Shown here: one piece after another, positions 9,900 to 18,178 of the stretch
How the letters are laid out: every line of letters begins with the position of its first letter
Position numbering within the stretch: the first letter of the stretch is position 1
DNA from: Actinoallomurus spadix
GTDB taxonomy: Bacteria; Actinomycetota; Actinomycetes; Streptosporangiales; Streptosporangiaceae
DNA length: 64,000 bases
Reading direction: 5' to 3'
NCBI RefSeq assembly: GCF_024055725.1
Contig: NZ_JAMXMX010000005.1
Location: 186,001-250,000, forward strand
The notes under the pieces: generated by a model
What the model was told of the DNA's origin: nothing
The model's database searches: none
What the model saw: the letters and a program-made list of their open reading frames with translations, nothing else
Translations under genes and position numbers: made by a program

Positions 9900-9962
9900 G
9901 ACCTCCGATCAGGAGGTCACGCCTGAAGTCAACGCCCGAAATAGGCGGCTATCGCCGCTATT
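9900..9962 (-). promoter_or_regulatory. Candidate kdp operon promoter/operator region
   Basis: The 204-bp gap between the lysR-type gene and the kdp operon holds two inverted repeats. GACCTCC-N5-GGAGGTC lies at 9900-9918. A longer imperfect one at 9940-9962 is built from AATAG(G)CGGC and GCCGCTATT arms. Between them, on the minus strand, is TTGACT (9932-9927), usable as a -35 box, although no good -10 follows. These are plausible binding sites for a KdpE-type regulator. A short GC hairpin at 9975-9991 could end the lysR transcript. All assignments are inference from position. Confidence 0.4.
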
Positions 9963-10027
9963 GACGAATCCTTAGCGCCGACCGTCGGCGCCTTAACACC
10001 CTCCTAACGGCCGCCCGCCGGCGCGGG

Positions 10028-10936
10028 TCAGGAGCGGGCGACGCGGAGGAGGTGCAGCGCGGGCTCGGGGAGTTCTCGGCCGCGCGGCCACACCGCCCTC
10101 AGCACCCGCTCCAGGCGCAGCTCGCTCGGCACCTCGACGAGCCGTCCCGCGGCGATCTCGTCGGCGACGACGAGCGCGCTGAGCACGGCCGGCGCCGAGC
10201 CCGCGACGGCGGCGGCGCGCAGTGGGGCGGTCGCGCCCAGCTCCAGCGCCGGCTCGGCCGGGCCCCCGTACGGCGCGAGCGCGGCCTCGAACGTCTCCCG
10301 CGTGCCCGATCCGGCCTCGCGCAGGAGCAGCGGTGTGGCCGCCAGCTCGACCGGGCGCAGCGGCCGCCGCCGGCGCGTCCAGGGATGGCCCGGCGCGACG
10401 ACGACCACCAGGCGGTCCCGGCCCACGGCGCGGCTGTGCAGGTCGCGCGGCGCCCCGCGGCCCTCGATGAACCCCAGGTCCGCCTCGTCCGCCCGCACCC
10501 GCTCGATCACGTGGGTGCTGTTGGTGACGTTCAGCTCGACGTGGACGCCGGGCGCGGCCTCGCGCAGGGCCACGAGCCAGCCTGGGACGAGGTGCTCGGC
10601 GACGGTCAGGCTCGCCGACACCCGGAGCCGGTCCTCCTGCCGCGAACGCAGCGCCGCGACGCCCTCCACCAGCGCGTTCGCCTGGACGAGGACGGCTCGC
10701 GCCCAGTCGGTGACCACCGAGCCGGCCGCCGTGAGCCGGGAACCGCTGGTCGAGCGGTCGAGCAGCCGCACGCCGAGCCGGCGTTCCAGCGTGCGCATCC
10801 GCGCGCTGGCCGAGGGCTGGCTGATGCCCAGACGGCCGGCGGCCTGACCCAGGCTGCCCGTCTCGGCGACGGCCACCAGGAGCTCCAGAGCCTCGAGATC
10901 GGGGAGCCGGGAGCTCACAGGAAGCCGGGAGGTCAT
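10028..10936 (-). CDS. LysR-family transcriptional regulator (YeiE/CbbR-like), divergent from yeiH
   Basis: 302 residues. The N-terminal winged helix-turn-helix (LEALELLVAVAETGSLGQAAGRLGISQPSASARMRTLERRLG) is followed by the co-inducer-binding domain typical of LysR regulators. It is divergent from a YeiH-type exporter, the classic YeiE-YeiH arrangement, and probably controls that gene. The ATG at 10936 lies inside a perfect LysR-box palindrome, which suggests autorepression; a GTG six codons in (10918) is a possible alternative start. The ligand is unknown: YeiE homologues respond to sulfite-type signals in enterobacteria, and that may not transfer. Confidence 0.92.
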   Translation of the reverse strand: MTSRLPVSSRLPDLEALELLVAVAETGSLGQAAGRLGISQPSASARMRTLERRLGVRLLDRSTSGSRLTAAGSVVTDWARAVLVQANALVEGVAALRSRQEDRLRVSASLTVAEHLVPGWLVALREAAPGVHVELNVTNSTHVIERVRADEADLGFIEGRGAPRDLHSRAVGRDRLVVVVAPGHPWTRRRRPLRPVELAATPLLLREAGSGTRETFEAALAPYGGPAEPALELGATAPLRAAAVAGSAPAVLSALVVADEIAAGRLVEVPSELRLERVLRAVWPRGRELPEPALHLLRVARS

Positions 10937-10953
10937 AGGCGAACTCTATGACC
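10931..10953. promoter_or_regulatory. LysR-box operator between the lysR-type gene and yeiH
   Basis: A perfect 8-bp inverted repeat, GGTCATAG-N7-CTATGACC, lies in the divergent promoter region and contains the T-N11-A core (T 10936, A 10948) that defines LysR recognition sites. It covers the start codon of the regulator gene and is 54 bp from the yeiH start. It fits autorepression combined with activation of the divergent exporter gene. Confidence 0.75.
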
Positions 10954-11006
10954 TGCCAGGGAAACGCCTGCTACTGCGGGCCCCGCGCGGGCCCGATGCT
11001 GGGATC

Positions 11007-12179
11007 ATGTCGATCTGGACAACGCCGTCCCGGCACGCACGAGCCCACCCCGGAACACCGACCACCGAACACCCGCCCACGCCGACCTCCGGCCCACGCG
11101 CCGTACGGGACGCGGACGGCGCGCGGCCGCCGGCCCCCGCGTCCGCCGCGCCGGACGCCGCCGGCGCGGCGCCCGTACCGGGCGTGGCCCGGCGCCGCTG
11201 GGGACTCGCGCCGGGCGTCGCCGCCTGCGCCCTGGCCGTCCCGGTGTCGTACGCCGCGCACCGCGCGGCCGGCGCGGTGCCCATGCTCACCGCCGCGCTG
11301 GTCCTCGGCGTGCTCGCCGCGAACCTCCGGCTGCTGCCCGCCGCGACCCGGCCGGGCCTGCGCTTCTCCGGCACCAGGTTCATGCGGGCGGGCGTGGTGC
11401 TGCTGGGACTGCAGGTCTCCTTCGGCGACATCCTCGCCCTCGGCGCGCGGACGATCCTCATGACGCTGACGGTCCTGGCCGTGACCTTCACCGGCACGCG
11501 GTGGCTGGGCCGCAGATTCGGCCTGTCCGACCGGCTTTCCCTGCTGGTCGCCGCGGGCTTCTCCATCTGCGGGGCGTCCGCGGTCGCGGCGGTCGACGGC
11601 GCGCTCGGGCCGCGGCCGGGCGACGCGGAGGCCGAACGCGAGACCGCGACCGCGATCGGCCTCGTCACGCTCTGCGGCAGCCTGGCCATCGCCGTGCTGC
11701 CGCCCGTCGGCCGGCTGCTCGGGCTGTCGCCGTACGACGTGGGGCGCTGGATCGGGGCGAGCGTGCACGACGTGGGCCAGGTCGTCGCGACGGCCACCCT
11801 CGCCGGTACGGCGGCGCTCGTACCGGCGATCGCGGTGAAGCTCGTACGGGTCGTCATGCTCGCGCCGATCACGGCCGGTGTCGCGCTGCGGACCCGCCGG
11901 GGCGCGGGACGGCACCGTCCCACGCTGCTGCCGCTGTTCGTCCTCGGCTTCCTGGCGACGATGGCGCTGCGCTCGGCGGTGGCCGTCCCCTCAGGCGCGC
12001 TGGCCGCTGCGAGCACGGTACGGGACGTGCTGTTCGCTGCGGCCCTGTTCGGCCTGGGCGCCGCCGTCCGCCTGCCGGAGCTGGCGCGGACCGGCCACCG
12101 CGCCCTCCTCCTCGGGCTGACCTCCTGGGTGCTGATCGCCGGCGTCGCGTACGCGGGCGTCCTGCTCACCGCCCGCTGA
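11007..12179 (+). CDS. yeiH: YeiH-family (UPF0324) putative sulfate/sulfite-type exporter
   Basis: A 390-residue membrane protein with about ten hydrophobic segments after a Pro/Ala-rich cytoplasmic N-terminus of about 70 residues. Family landmarks include FMRAGVVLLGLQVSFGDI, FSICGASAVAAVDGAL, GRWIGASVHDVGQVVATA and the Arg/Lys-flanked helix VKLVRVVMLAPI. YeiH proteins are predicted anion exporters linked to sulfur oxyanion stress; direct biochemical proof is thin. Divergent from a LysR regulator with a shared operator. The long N-terminal extension could mean the true start is further in, but ATG 11007 is the first clear candidate. Confidence 0.9.
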   Translation: MSIWTTPSRHARAHPGTPTTEHPPTPTSGPRAVRDADGARPPAPASAAPDAAGAAPVPGVARRRWGLAPGVAACALAVPVSYAAHRAAGAVPMLTAALVLGVLAANLRLLPAATRPGLRFSGTRFMRAGVVLLGLQVSFGDILALGARTILMTLTVLAVTFTGTRWLGRRFGLSDRLSLLVAAGFSICGASAVAAVDGALGPRPGDAEAERETATAIGLVTLCGSLAIAVLPPVGRLLGLSPYDVGRWIGASVHDVGQVVATATLAGTAALVPAIAVKLVRVVMLAPITAGVALRTRRGAGRHRPTLLPLFVLGFLATMALRSAVAVPSGALAAASTVRDVLFAAALFGLGAAVRLPELARTGHRALLLGLTSWVLIAGVAYAGVLLTAR

Positions 12180-12190
12180 GCGGCCCCGCC

Positions 12191-12212
12191 GACCCGGCCT
12201 CCCGGCCGGGTC
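12191..12212. terminator. Hairpin terminator between convergent yeiH and dehydratase genes
   Basis: Perfect 9-bp GC stem (GACCCGGCC / GGCCGGGTC) with a 4-nt loop, placed 12 bp after the yeiH stop and 40 bp from the end of the converging dehydratase gene. It has no U-tract, as is common in high-GC actinomycetes. Confidence 0.55.
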
Positions 12213-12251
12213 CCGGCCCGCCGTGGCCGGGAGATCGGATCGGGCGGCGGG

Positions 12252-13967
12252 TCAGTGCGACTCGCGGGCCACCGCGTCGCCCGAGGAGCCGACGAGGAAG
12301 TCCAGGTCGGCGCCGGTGTCCGCGCCCATGACCGTCTCGACGTACAGCCGCTCCCAGCCGCGCCGGGGGCGGGCCACGCTCTCCAGCAGGGCCGGTGAGG
12401 GCTCCCGGGCGTCGAGTTCCTCCTGCGGGATGTCCACGTCGATCCGGCGGTTCTCCACGTCCAGGATGATCGGGTCGCCGGTCCGGACCCGGTCCAGCGG
12501 GCCGCCCGCCGCGGCCTCGGGCGAGACGTGCAGGACCACGGTGCCGTACGCGGTGCCGCTCATGCGGCCGTCGCAGACCCGGACCATGTCGCGAACGCCC
12601 CTCTTGAGGAGCTTCTCGGGCAGCGGCATGTTCGAGACCTCCGGCATGCCCGGGTAGCCCTTCGGACCGCAGCCGCGCAGGACGAGCACGGAGTCCTCGT
12701 CGACGTCGAGGTCCGGGTCGTCCAGGCGGGCGTGGAGGTCCTCGATCGAGTCGAACACCACGGCGCGGCCCCGGTGGCGCATCAGGTGCGGGGAGGCCGC
12801 GGCGGGCTTGATGATCGCGCCGTCGGGCGCGAGGTTGCCGCGCAGCACGGCGATCCCGGCGGCGGGCAGCAACGGCGCCTCACGGGTGCGGATGACCTCC
12901 GGGTCCCAGATCTCCGCGTCCCCGAGATGATCCACGAGGGGCCGCCCGGTGACGGTGAGCGCCGACGGGTCGAGCAGGTCCTGGACCTGGCGGAGCACGG
13001 CGTGCAGGCCGCCCGCGCGGTGGAGGTCCTCCATCAGGTGGCGCCCAGCGGGCTGCAGGTCCACGAGCAGCGGGACGTCCGCGCCGATCCGGTCGAAGTC
13101 GTCGAGGGTGAGAGGGACGCCGAGGCGGCCGGCGATGGCGAGGAGGTGGACGACCGCGTTGGTCGAGCCGCCGATCGCGGCGAGCGCCACGATCGCGTTC
13201 CGGAACGATCCAACCGACAGCACGTCGCTGGGCCTGCGTCCCTCTTGCACCATCTCGACGGCCAGCCGGCCGGTCTCGTGCGCCCGGGCGAGCAGGCGGC
13301 TGTCCGGCGCGGGCAGCCCCGCCGTGCCGGGCAGCGTCGTGCCGAGCGCCTCGGCGAGCAGGCCCATCGTGGAGGCCGTGCCCATCGTGTTGCAGTGGCC
13401 CCGGCTGCGGATCATGCACGACTCCGACTCGAGGAAGTCGCGCTCGGACAGCTCGCCGGCGCGCACCTCCTCGCTGAGGCGCCACACGTCGGTGCCGCAG
13501 CCGAGCGGCACCCCGCGGAACGTGCCGGACAGCATCGGCCCGCCCGGCACCACGACGGCGGGCAGGTCGACCGAGGCCGCCGCCATCAGCAGGGACGGGA
13601 TCGTCTTGTCACAGCCGCCGAGCAGGACGACACCGTCGACCGGATTGCCGCGCAGCATCTCCTCGGTCGCCATCGCGGCCATGTTCCGCCACAGCATCGC
13701 GGTCGGGCGCAACTGCGTCTCGCCGAGGGACACGACGGGCAGGTTCAACGGCACGCCCCCGGCCTCCCACACCCCCTGCTTGACACTCTCCGCCACCTCG
13801 TCGAGGTGACTGTTGCAGGGCGTCAGGTCGGACGCGGTGTTCGCGATGGCGATCTGCGGACGCCCGTCGAAGGCATGACCGGGCAGGCCCCGGCGCATCC
13901 ATGCCCGGTGGATGTACGCGTTGCGGTCCTGGCCCGAGTACCACTGAGAGCTGCGCAGACCCGACAT
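12252..13967 (-). CDS. IlvD/Edd-family dehydratase (sugar-acid or dihydroxy-acid dehydratase)
   Basis: A 571-residue protein with LRSSQWYSGQDRNAYIHRAWM at the N-terminus, the style of sugar-acid dehydratases (arabonate, xylonate, galactonate) rather than of true IlvD. Fe-S-ligand regions are visible: NTASDLTPCNSHL, LLGGCDKTIPSLLMAA and SRGHCNTMGTASTMG. The C-terminal domain has CDGRMSGTAYGTVVLHVSPEA. These enzymes remove water from 2,3-dihydroxy acids to give 2-keto acids using an Fe-S cluster and Mg2+. The start at 13967 follows GAAGGGA. The adjacent VOC gene reads the same way but has its own Shine-Dalgarno. The substrate cannot be decided from sequence. Confidence 0.88.
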   Translation of the reverse strand: MSGLRSSQWYSGQDRNAYIHRAWMRRGLPGHAFDGRPQIAIANTASDLTPCNSHLDEVAESVKQGVWEAGGVPLNLPVVSLGETQLRPTAMLWRNMAAMATEEMLRGNPVDGVVLLGGCDKTIPSLLMAAASVDLPAVVVPGGPMLSGTFRGVPLGCGTDVWRLSEEVRAGELSERDFLESESCMIRSRGHCNTMGTASTMGLLAEALGTTLPGTAGLPAPDSRLLARAHETGRLAVEMVQEGRRPSDVLSVGSFRNAIVALAAIGGSTNAVVHLLAIAGRLGVPLTLDDFDRIGADVPLLVDLQPAGRHLMEDLHRAGGLHAVLRQVQDLLDPSALTVTGRPLVDHLGDAEIWDPEVIRTREAPLLPAAGIAVLRGNLAPDGAIIKPAAASPHLMRHRGRAVVFDSIEDLHARLDDPDLDVDEDSVLVLRGCGPKGYPGMPEVSNMPLPEKLLKRGVRDMVRVCDGRMSGTAYGTVVLHVSPEAAAGGPLDRVRTGDPIILDVENRRIDVDIPQEELDAREPSPALLESVARPRRGWERLYVETVMGADTGADLDFLVGSSGDAVARESH

Positions 13968-14067
13968 GTTCCATCCCTTCGAACGGTGACCCATGGCATG
14001 GAAGCACATGGGGCCGCTCGGCGTCACGCGTGGTACGCATCGTCCCCGGGCCGGCGGGACCGGACGG

Positions 14068-14523
14068 TCAAGAGCCCTCGCCCCACAGGCGGCGTACGGT
14101 CTCGAAGACCTTCTGGCCGTGGGAGATCTCGACGACGTTGCCGTCCGGGTCCTTCAGGGCGCAGATGTAGCCGACCGGGCCGGGCATGTCGCGCGGCTCC
14201 CAGTGCAGGCATCCGAGCTCCCGGGCACGGTCGGCGAGCGCGTCGACGTCCTCCCGCCGCGGCACCTCGACGCCCAGGTGCGCGAACGGGGCCAGCAGCC
14301 CCAGCCGCCCGCCCCTGTCCTCGGCGAACGACACGAGGACCAGCACGAACGGCGTCTCGACCTGCCTGTCGTTGGACAGCCACGCGCTCTCACCGGCGGC
14401 GTCCTGGAACCGCTCGACGACCACCAGGGGCGTCAGCGTCGTGTAGAACTCGATCGCCCGGTCGAGGTCTCCGGTCGGCAGCGCGACGTGCGTCCAGCGG
14501 GCCTGCGTCAGAGCCGTCCCCAT
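14068..14523 (-). CDS. VOC/glyoxalase-fold protein
   Basis: A 151-residue two-module vicinal-oxygen-chelate protein. Characteristic pieces are WTHVALPTGDLDRAIEFYTTL at the start, FAHLGVEVPRREDVDALADRA in the middle and GYICALKDPDGNVVEISHGQ at the end, with His and Glu at the usual metal-ligand positions. A GGGAGGACTCC Shine-Dalgarno precedes the ATG. It lies upstream of the dehydratase on the same strand and may be co-transcribed. The reaction (glyoxalase, dioxygenase or binding/resistance) cannot be told. Confidence 0.85.
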   Translation of the reverse strand: MGTALTQARWTHVALPTGDLDRAIEFYTTLTPLVVVERFQDAAGESAWLSNDRQVETPFVLVLVSFAEDRGGRLGLLAPFAHLGVEVPRREDVDALADRARELGCLHWEPRDMPGPVGYICALKDPDGNVVEISHGQKVFETVRRLWGEGS

Positions 14524-14619
14524 GGAGTCCTCCCGAGCGCCGTCGCGGACCTGGCCGTCCTCCCAGGCTACGAACCCGGCCGTCCCCGGTCCACGGAGAA
14601 GCGGCCCCTCAGCGGACCC

Positions 14620-14998
14620 TCAGCGGCGCAGCCCGACGAGCTCGGCCGGGTCGAAGCTCAGCTCGAACGGCTCGGCCAGCTTCAGCGTCTCCCCCGCGTG
14701 CGCGTCGGCCATCTCGACGTAACCGGTCCCGCGAAGCTTGTAGACCCGGGATGAACAGGTCCGGACCGATCCGTATGTTCGTTTCGGGCGTGACTTCGTA
14801 GTCGGGAGGGACCGCCGGATAGAGCAGCCGAATCAGCCGCTGTCCGGCGTTCTGGTGCGAGGGGGGAGGCACGGGGGATTCCACCAGTCTTCCTTCGAAG
14901 AGCTCCTGGCGCATGCCGTTCTCCGGCAGGGCCAGCACCTCCTCGATCGTCCAGCTCGTGCGGTGATGATCGGGCGGCATGGCAAACGCCTCCGTCAT
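14620..14998 (-). pseudogene. Uma2-family endonuclease-like gene with internal deletion and frame change
   Basis: The first part reads MTEAFAMPPDHHRTS, then WTIEEVLALPENGMRQELFEGRLVESP and ETNIRIGPDLFIPG in one frame: a normal Uma2 (DUF820, PD-(D/E)XK-like) N-terminal half with a near-perfect GGAGGTGATCC ribosome-binding site. The sequence then jumps frame to VYKLRGTGYVEMADAHAG and ends SFDPAELVGLRR at 14620, the normal C-terminus. Roughly 60 codons carrying the catalytic core are missing, so it cannot encode an active nuclease. Uma2 genes are abundant and often decaying in actinomycetes. Confidence 0.8.
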
Positions 14999-15086
14999 CG
15001 GTGGATCACCTCCGTACACGTCGCCAGTCTCGCACGCCGGATAATCACTGTGCGCATCCACATGGCCACAGTTTCCGAACAAGCGA

Positions 15087-15121
15087 AATCCCGTCCCCGG
15101 CCAGGTGCCGGGGGCGGGATT
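15087..15121 (-). terminator. Terminator hairpin downstream of the DUF3710 gene
   Basis: A 15-bp stem with one mismatch (AATCCCGTCCCCGGC against GCCGGGGGCGGGATT) and a 5-nt loop, beginning 11 bases after the DUF3710 stop codon on the minus strand. Confidence 0.65.
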
Positions 15122-15132
15122 CGGGGTTCGGG

Positions 15133-15951
15133 TCAGCGGACCTCGGTGATCTCCGGACCGCGCTCAAAAGGGTTGAACGGGGACCCGCCGTCCTCGCCGT
15201 CCTCCTGTCCCGGCTCGCCCATCGCCTGCTGGGCGCCGGCCGGGAGGGACAGCGCCAGGAGCTCGCGCGGCGGCATCGGGTCGTCGCCACGGACGACCAC
15301 GACGTTCGCGAAGATCTCCTCGACGGCCCGTGCCTGCTCCGGGTCCTGCAGGGCGGCGCCCTGCACGACGCCGCGCAGGAACCAGCGCGGGCCGTCGACG
15401 CCGAGGAAGCGGACCGGCTGCCAGCCGAAGCCCTGCTCCGCGACCTCCGGCGGGACCTGGTCCTTGAGCTCCTCCGGGATGGCGACGGGGACCATGGCGT
15501 GCAGCTCGGTGCCGAACGGCCCCTCGGCCTCCTGGGTCTCCCCCTGCGCCTGCTTGATCTCCTCGGCGATCTCCTCGCGGAGCTCGTCCCACAGCCCGCT
15601 CTTCTTCGGCGCGGCGAAGGCCTGGAGCTGCAGGCCGCTCTCCCCGGTCACGACGGTGACTGCGACGAAGTTACCGCCGACGAGGTTGCCCTGGGCGTCC
15701 TGCTCGGCGTCCTCGATGTTCAGCTGATGCTCGATCCCCTCGGCGATGGGCACCTGGATCGCGCCGAAGTCGACGCGCTCCATCTCGGGGATCGAGTCGG
15801 CTCCGGCGTCCCAGGGGCCGCCGTGGGACACAGCCGCGCTCTCCTGCTCTCCGGGCTCATCGGCTCCGGATTCCTCGGCCGCGACGGTCTCCTCGTCGGT
15901 CGGCTCGAGGTTCTTCTCGGGCTCCTCGTCCCGACGACGGCGTCGAAACAC
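15133..15951 (-). CDS. DUF3710 family protein
   Basis: 272 residues, soluble. An Arg-rich start (FRRRRRDEEPEKN) and acidic linker of about 45 residues are followed by the conserved DUF3710 body (GPWDAGADSIPEMERVDFGA, LQLQAFAAPKKSGLWDELR, VDGPRWFLRGV) and an acidic tail. The family is actinobacterial and of unknown function, regularly located directly after dut, as here. The GTG start at 15951 lies 3 nt after the dut stop, with AAGGAG inside the end of dut, so the two genes form an operon. Confidence 0.92.
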   Translation of the reverse strand: MFRRRRRDEEPEKNLEPTDEETVAAEESGADEPGEQESAAVSHGGPWDAGADSIPEMERVDFGAIQVPIAEGIEHQLNIEDAEQDAQGNLVGGNFVAVTVVTGESGLQLQAFAAPKKSGLWDELREEIAEEIKQAQGETQEAEGPFGTELHAMVPVAIPEELKDQVPPEVAEQGFGWQPVRFLGVDGPRWFLRGVVQGAALQDPEQARAVEEIFANVVVVRGDDPMPPRELLALSLPAGAQQAMGEPGQEDGEDGGSPFNPFERGPEITEVR

Positions 15952-15954
15952 GAC

Positions 15955-16452
15955 TCACGCTCCTTCGTTGTGATGTACGGCCGCGTCCGCGGCGCGGCTC
16001 CCCACGGCTCCTGCGTACCCGCCCGTGGATCCGAAACCACCGTCTCCGCGCGCCGATCCCGGCAGGACCTGGACCTCATGGAAGACGGCCCGCTCGACGC
16101 GCTGGATGACCAGTTGCGCGATGCGGTCGCCGCGCGTGAGCCGCACGGTGTGCTCGGTGTCGGTGTTCAGCAGGGTGACCTTGATCTCTCCCCGGTAGCC
16201 CGCGTCGATGGTGCCGGGCGCGTTCACGATCGTCACTCCCAATTTAGCCGCCAGTCCGGAACGCGGGTGCACGAAGGCGGCGTAGCCGTCGGGGAGGGCG
16301 ATCGCGATCCCGGTCGGCACGAGTGCGCGGGCCCCGGGCGGCAGTTCGACGTCCACGGTGGTGACCAGGTCGGCTCCCGCGTCGCCCGGGTGGGCGTACG
16401 ACGGCGCGGGCAGGCCGGGATCCAGCCGCTGGATGAGAACGTCCACAGTCAA
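15955..16452 (-). CDS. dut: Deoxyuridine 5'-triphosphate nucleotidohydrolase (dUTPase)
   Basis: Trimeric dUTPase, about 163-165 residues. It hydrolyses dUTP to dUMP and PPi, keeping uracil out of DNA and feeding dTMP synthesis. All family motifs are visible: HPGDAGADL (motif 1), RSGLAAKLG (2), [14 protein letters not shown] (3), [10 protein letters not shown] (4) and the C-terminal [14 protein letters not shown] (5). Either a TTG at 16452 or a GTG at 16446 can be the start; both sit behind GAGGTGG. Located upstream of and coupled to DUF3710, as in other actinobacteria. Confidence 0.97.
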   Translation of the reverse strand: MTVDVLIQRLDPGLPAPSYAHPGDAGADLVTTVDVELPPGARALVPTGIAIALPDGYAAFVHPRSGLAAKLGVTIVNAPGTIDAGYRGEIKVTLLNTDTEHTVRLTRGDRIAQLVIQRVERAVFHEVQVLPGSARGDGGFGSTGGYAGAVGSRAADAAVHHNEGA

Positions 16453-16615
16453 GGCTCCACCTCGTCACGATCTGATGGCGGCGCTCGCCTCGGCGCGCGT
16501 CACAGGCCGTGACACTACCGCCTGCGCGCCCCTGCGCCGGTGAGCGCGGCACGGCCGGTCACGGCTCCGCCGAGCGGAGTCCGGCGCCGGTGCGTGGCGG
16601 ATCCGCGCCGCCGTG

Positions 16616-16663
16616 CTCACACGGAACCGCGTCACGGCGCTCACACGGAATCGCGTCACGGCA
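16616..16663. repeat. Two-copy 24-bp direct repeat
   Basis: Two adjacent 24-bp copies (16616-16639 and 16640-16663), each starting CTCACACGGAA and containing CGCGTCACGGC, differ at two positions; a degenerate CTCGGGCGG follows. They lie in the 256-bp gap between dut and the AI-2E-family gene, downstream of the latter. No function is evident. Confidence 0.8.
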
Positions 16664-16708
16664 CTCGGGCGGAGCCGGGCGGCGGCGTCGAGCTGGATCT
16701 CGCCGCGT

Positions 16709-17965
16709 TCAGGAGGCGTCCGTGGACCGGTCGTCCGCCTCCCGGTCCGCGGGCGGATCGGCGGGCCCGTCCTCGGCGGCGGCCCGGCCGCCCGCCGGCG
16801 GGTCACCGGCCGGGGCGCCGTCCGGGGCGTGCTCGGCATCCGGGGCGTTCGGGGCTTCCTTGGCGCCCTTCCGCCGCCCGGTGAGGAGACCGGCGCGGGC
16901 GTTCCGGTCGGCCGGCGCCGCCTGATCCTCGCCGCGCAGCGCGGGCCAGGCCCGGTAGAGGACCGCCGCCGTGGGGACCGCGACGGCGGCGCCGGGGATG
17001 CCGCCGACGACGGCGCCGACGGAGATGGCGATGATGATCGCCAGTGGGTGGAAGCGCACCCAGCGGCCGACGACGAGCGGCTGCAGGACGTGGCCCTCGA
17101 GCTGCTGTTCGAGGATCAGGATGCCGAGGAAGACCAGCGCGGCGACGAAGCCCTTGAAGCTGAAGACGACGAGGACCGCGAGCGCCCCGGCGACCAGGAT
17201 GCCGACGATCGGGATGAAGCTCCCGAAGAACACGATCACGGCGAGCGGCGCCACGAGCGGCACCCCCATGATCATGAGCGTCACGGCGATGACGATCGCG
17301 TGGATGAGCGCGACGATCACCGTGCCGTGGACGTACTGCGACAGGGTCTCCCAGGCGGCGCGGCCGGCCCGGTCGATGCGGTCGTGGTGCCGTCCCGACC
17401 CGCTGATGAGCCAGCGCCAGATCCCCGGCCCGTCCTTCAGCAGGAAGAACGTCACGAAGAACATGAAGACCATCGCCGCGAGCAGCTCGCCGGCGACGGT
17501 GGCGCCGGTGAAGGCCGTGCTGACCAGTTTCCCGCGCTGCTGCTGGATCTGGTTGAGCAGCTGGTCCACGGCCGACTGCAACTGGGAGTTCTTCAGGTGC
17601 AGCGGCCCGGTGACCAGCCAGTGCTGGACGTCGGTCGCCGTCCGCTGTATCCGGTTGACCAGGTGCGGGAACTGGTCATTGGCCTGGATTCCGACGAAGG
17701 TGCCCACGCCGCCGAGCACGCCGAGGGCCAGGAGCATCGTCAGCCAGGTCGCGGCGAGCGGTGGCATCCGCCGCGCCAGCCGGGCGGTGACGGGGTACAG
17801 CAGGGCGCACAGCAGCAGTGCGATCGCGCACGGCAGCACGACGATGCGCAGTTTGTCGACGATGCGGACGATCGCGTAGATCACGATCCCGATGACGATC
17901 AGCCGCCAGCAGAACGCGGCCACGGTCGCCAGCGTCCGCGGCACTCCCGGATCCCGATCGCTCAC
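16709..17965 (-). CDS. AI-2E-family transporter (PerM-like permease)
   Basis: 418 residues with seven to eight membrane segments arranged as in the AI-2E/PerM family (PF01594): N-terminal helices (LIVIGIVIYAIVRIV and others), a soluble middle region of about 70 residues, and the conserved core FGSFIPIVGILVAG and LILEQQLEGHVLQPLVVGR. A hydrophilic Pro/Ala/Asp-rich tail of about 75 residues follows. The GTG at 17965 is preceded by GGAGGAC. Characterised members export autoinducer-2 or act as Na+(Li+)/H+ antiporters; substrate is unknown here. Transcribed alone, divergent from the MauE-like locus. Confidence 0.9.
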   Translation of the reverse strand: MSDRDPGVPRTLATVAAFCWRLIVIGIVIYAIVRIVDKLRIVVLPCAIALLLCALLYPVTARLARRMPPLAATWLTMLLALGVLGGVGTFVGIQANDQFPHLVNRIQRTATDVQHWLVTGPLHLKNSQLQSAVDQLLNQIQQQRGKLVSTAFTGATVAGELLAAMVFMFFVTFFLLKDGPGIWRWLISGSGRHHDRIDRAGRAAWETLSQYVHGTVIVALIHAIVIAVTLMIMGVPLVAPLAVIVFFGSFIPIVGILVAGALAVLVVFSFKGFVAALVFLGILILEQQLEGHVLQPLVVGRWVRFHPLAIIIAISVGAVVGGIPGAAVAVPTAAVLYRAWPALRGEDQAAPADRNARAGLLTGRRKGAKEAPNAPDAEHAPDGAPAGDPPAGGRAAAEDGPADPPADREADDRSTDAS

Positions 17966-18178
17966 TGTCCTCCTCCGGACGACGCCCTACCCGCACCACC
18001 GTCACCGACTCGCCACCGAACCGACGTCTTCATGACCCGGCGGGTGTGCCCCGAAGAGTGATTGGCCACATTCGGGCATCGCCGCGCCGGTATCTGGCCA
18101 ACGGCCGCAAATGCTCTTACCTTGTGCTAACCACGACTTTGGGCGAGACGAGTCGGTCGAACGGGGAAGGGCTGCGTC

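Noticed and set aside
9824-10027. c-di-AMP (ydaO) riboswitch upstream of the kdp operon
   Set aside because: The leader is too short and the conserved riboswitch blocks are not visible; only palindromes suited to protein binding.
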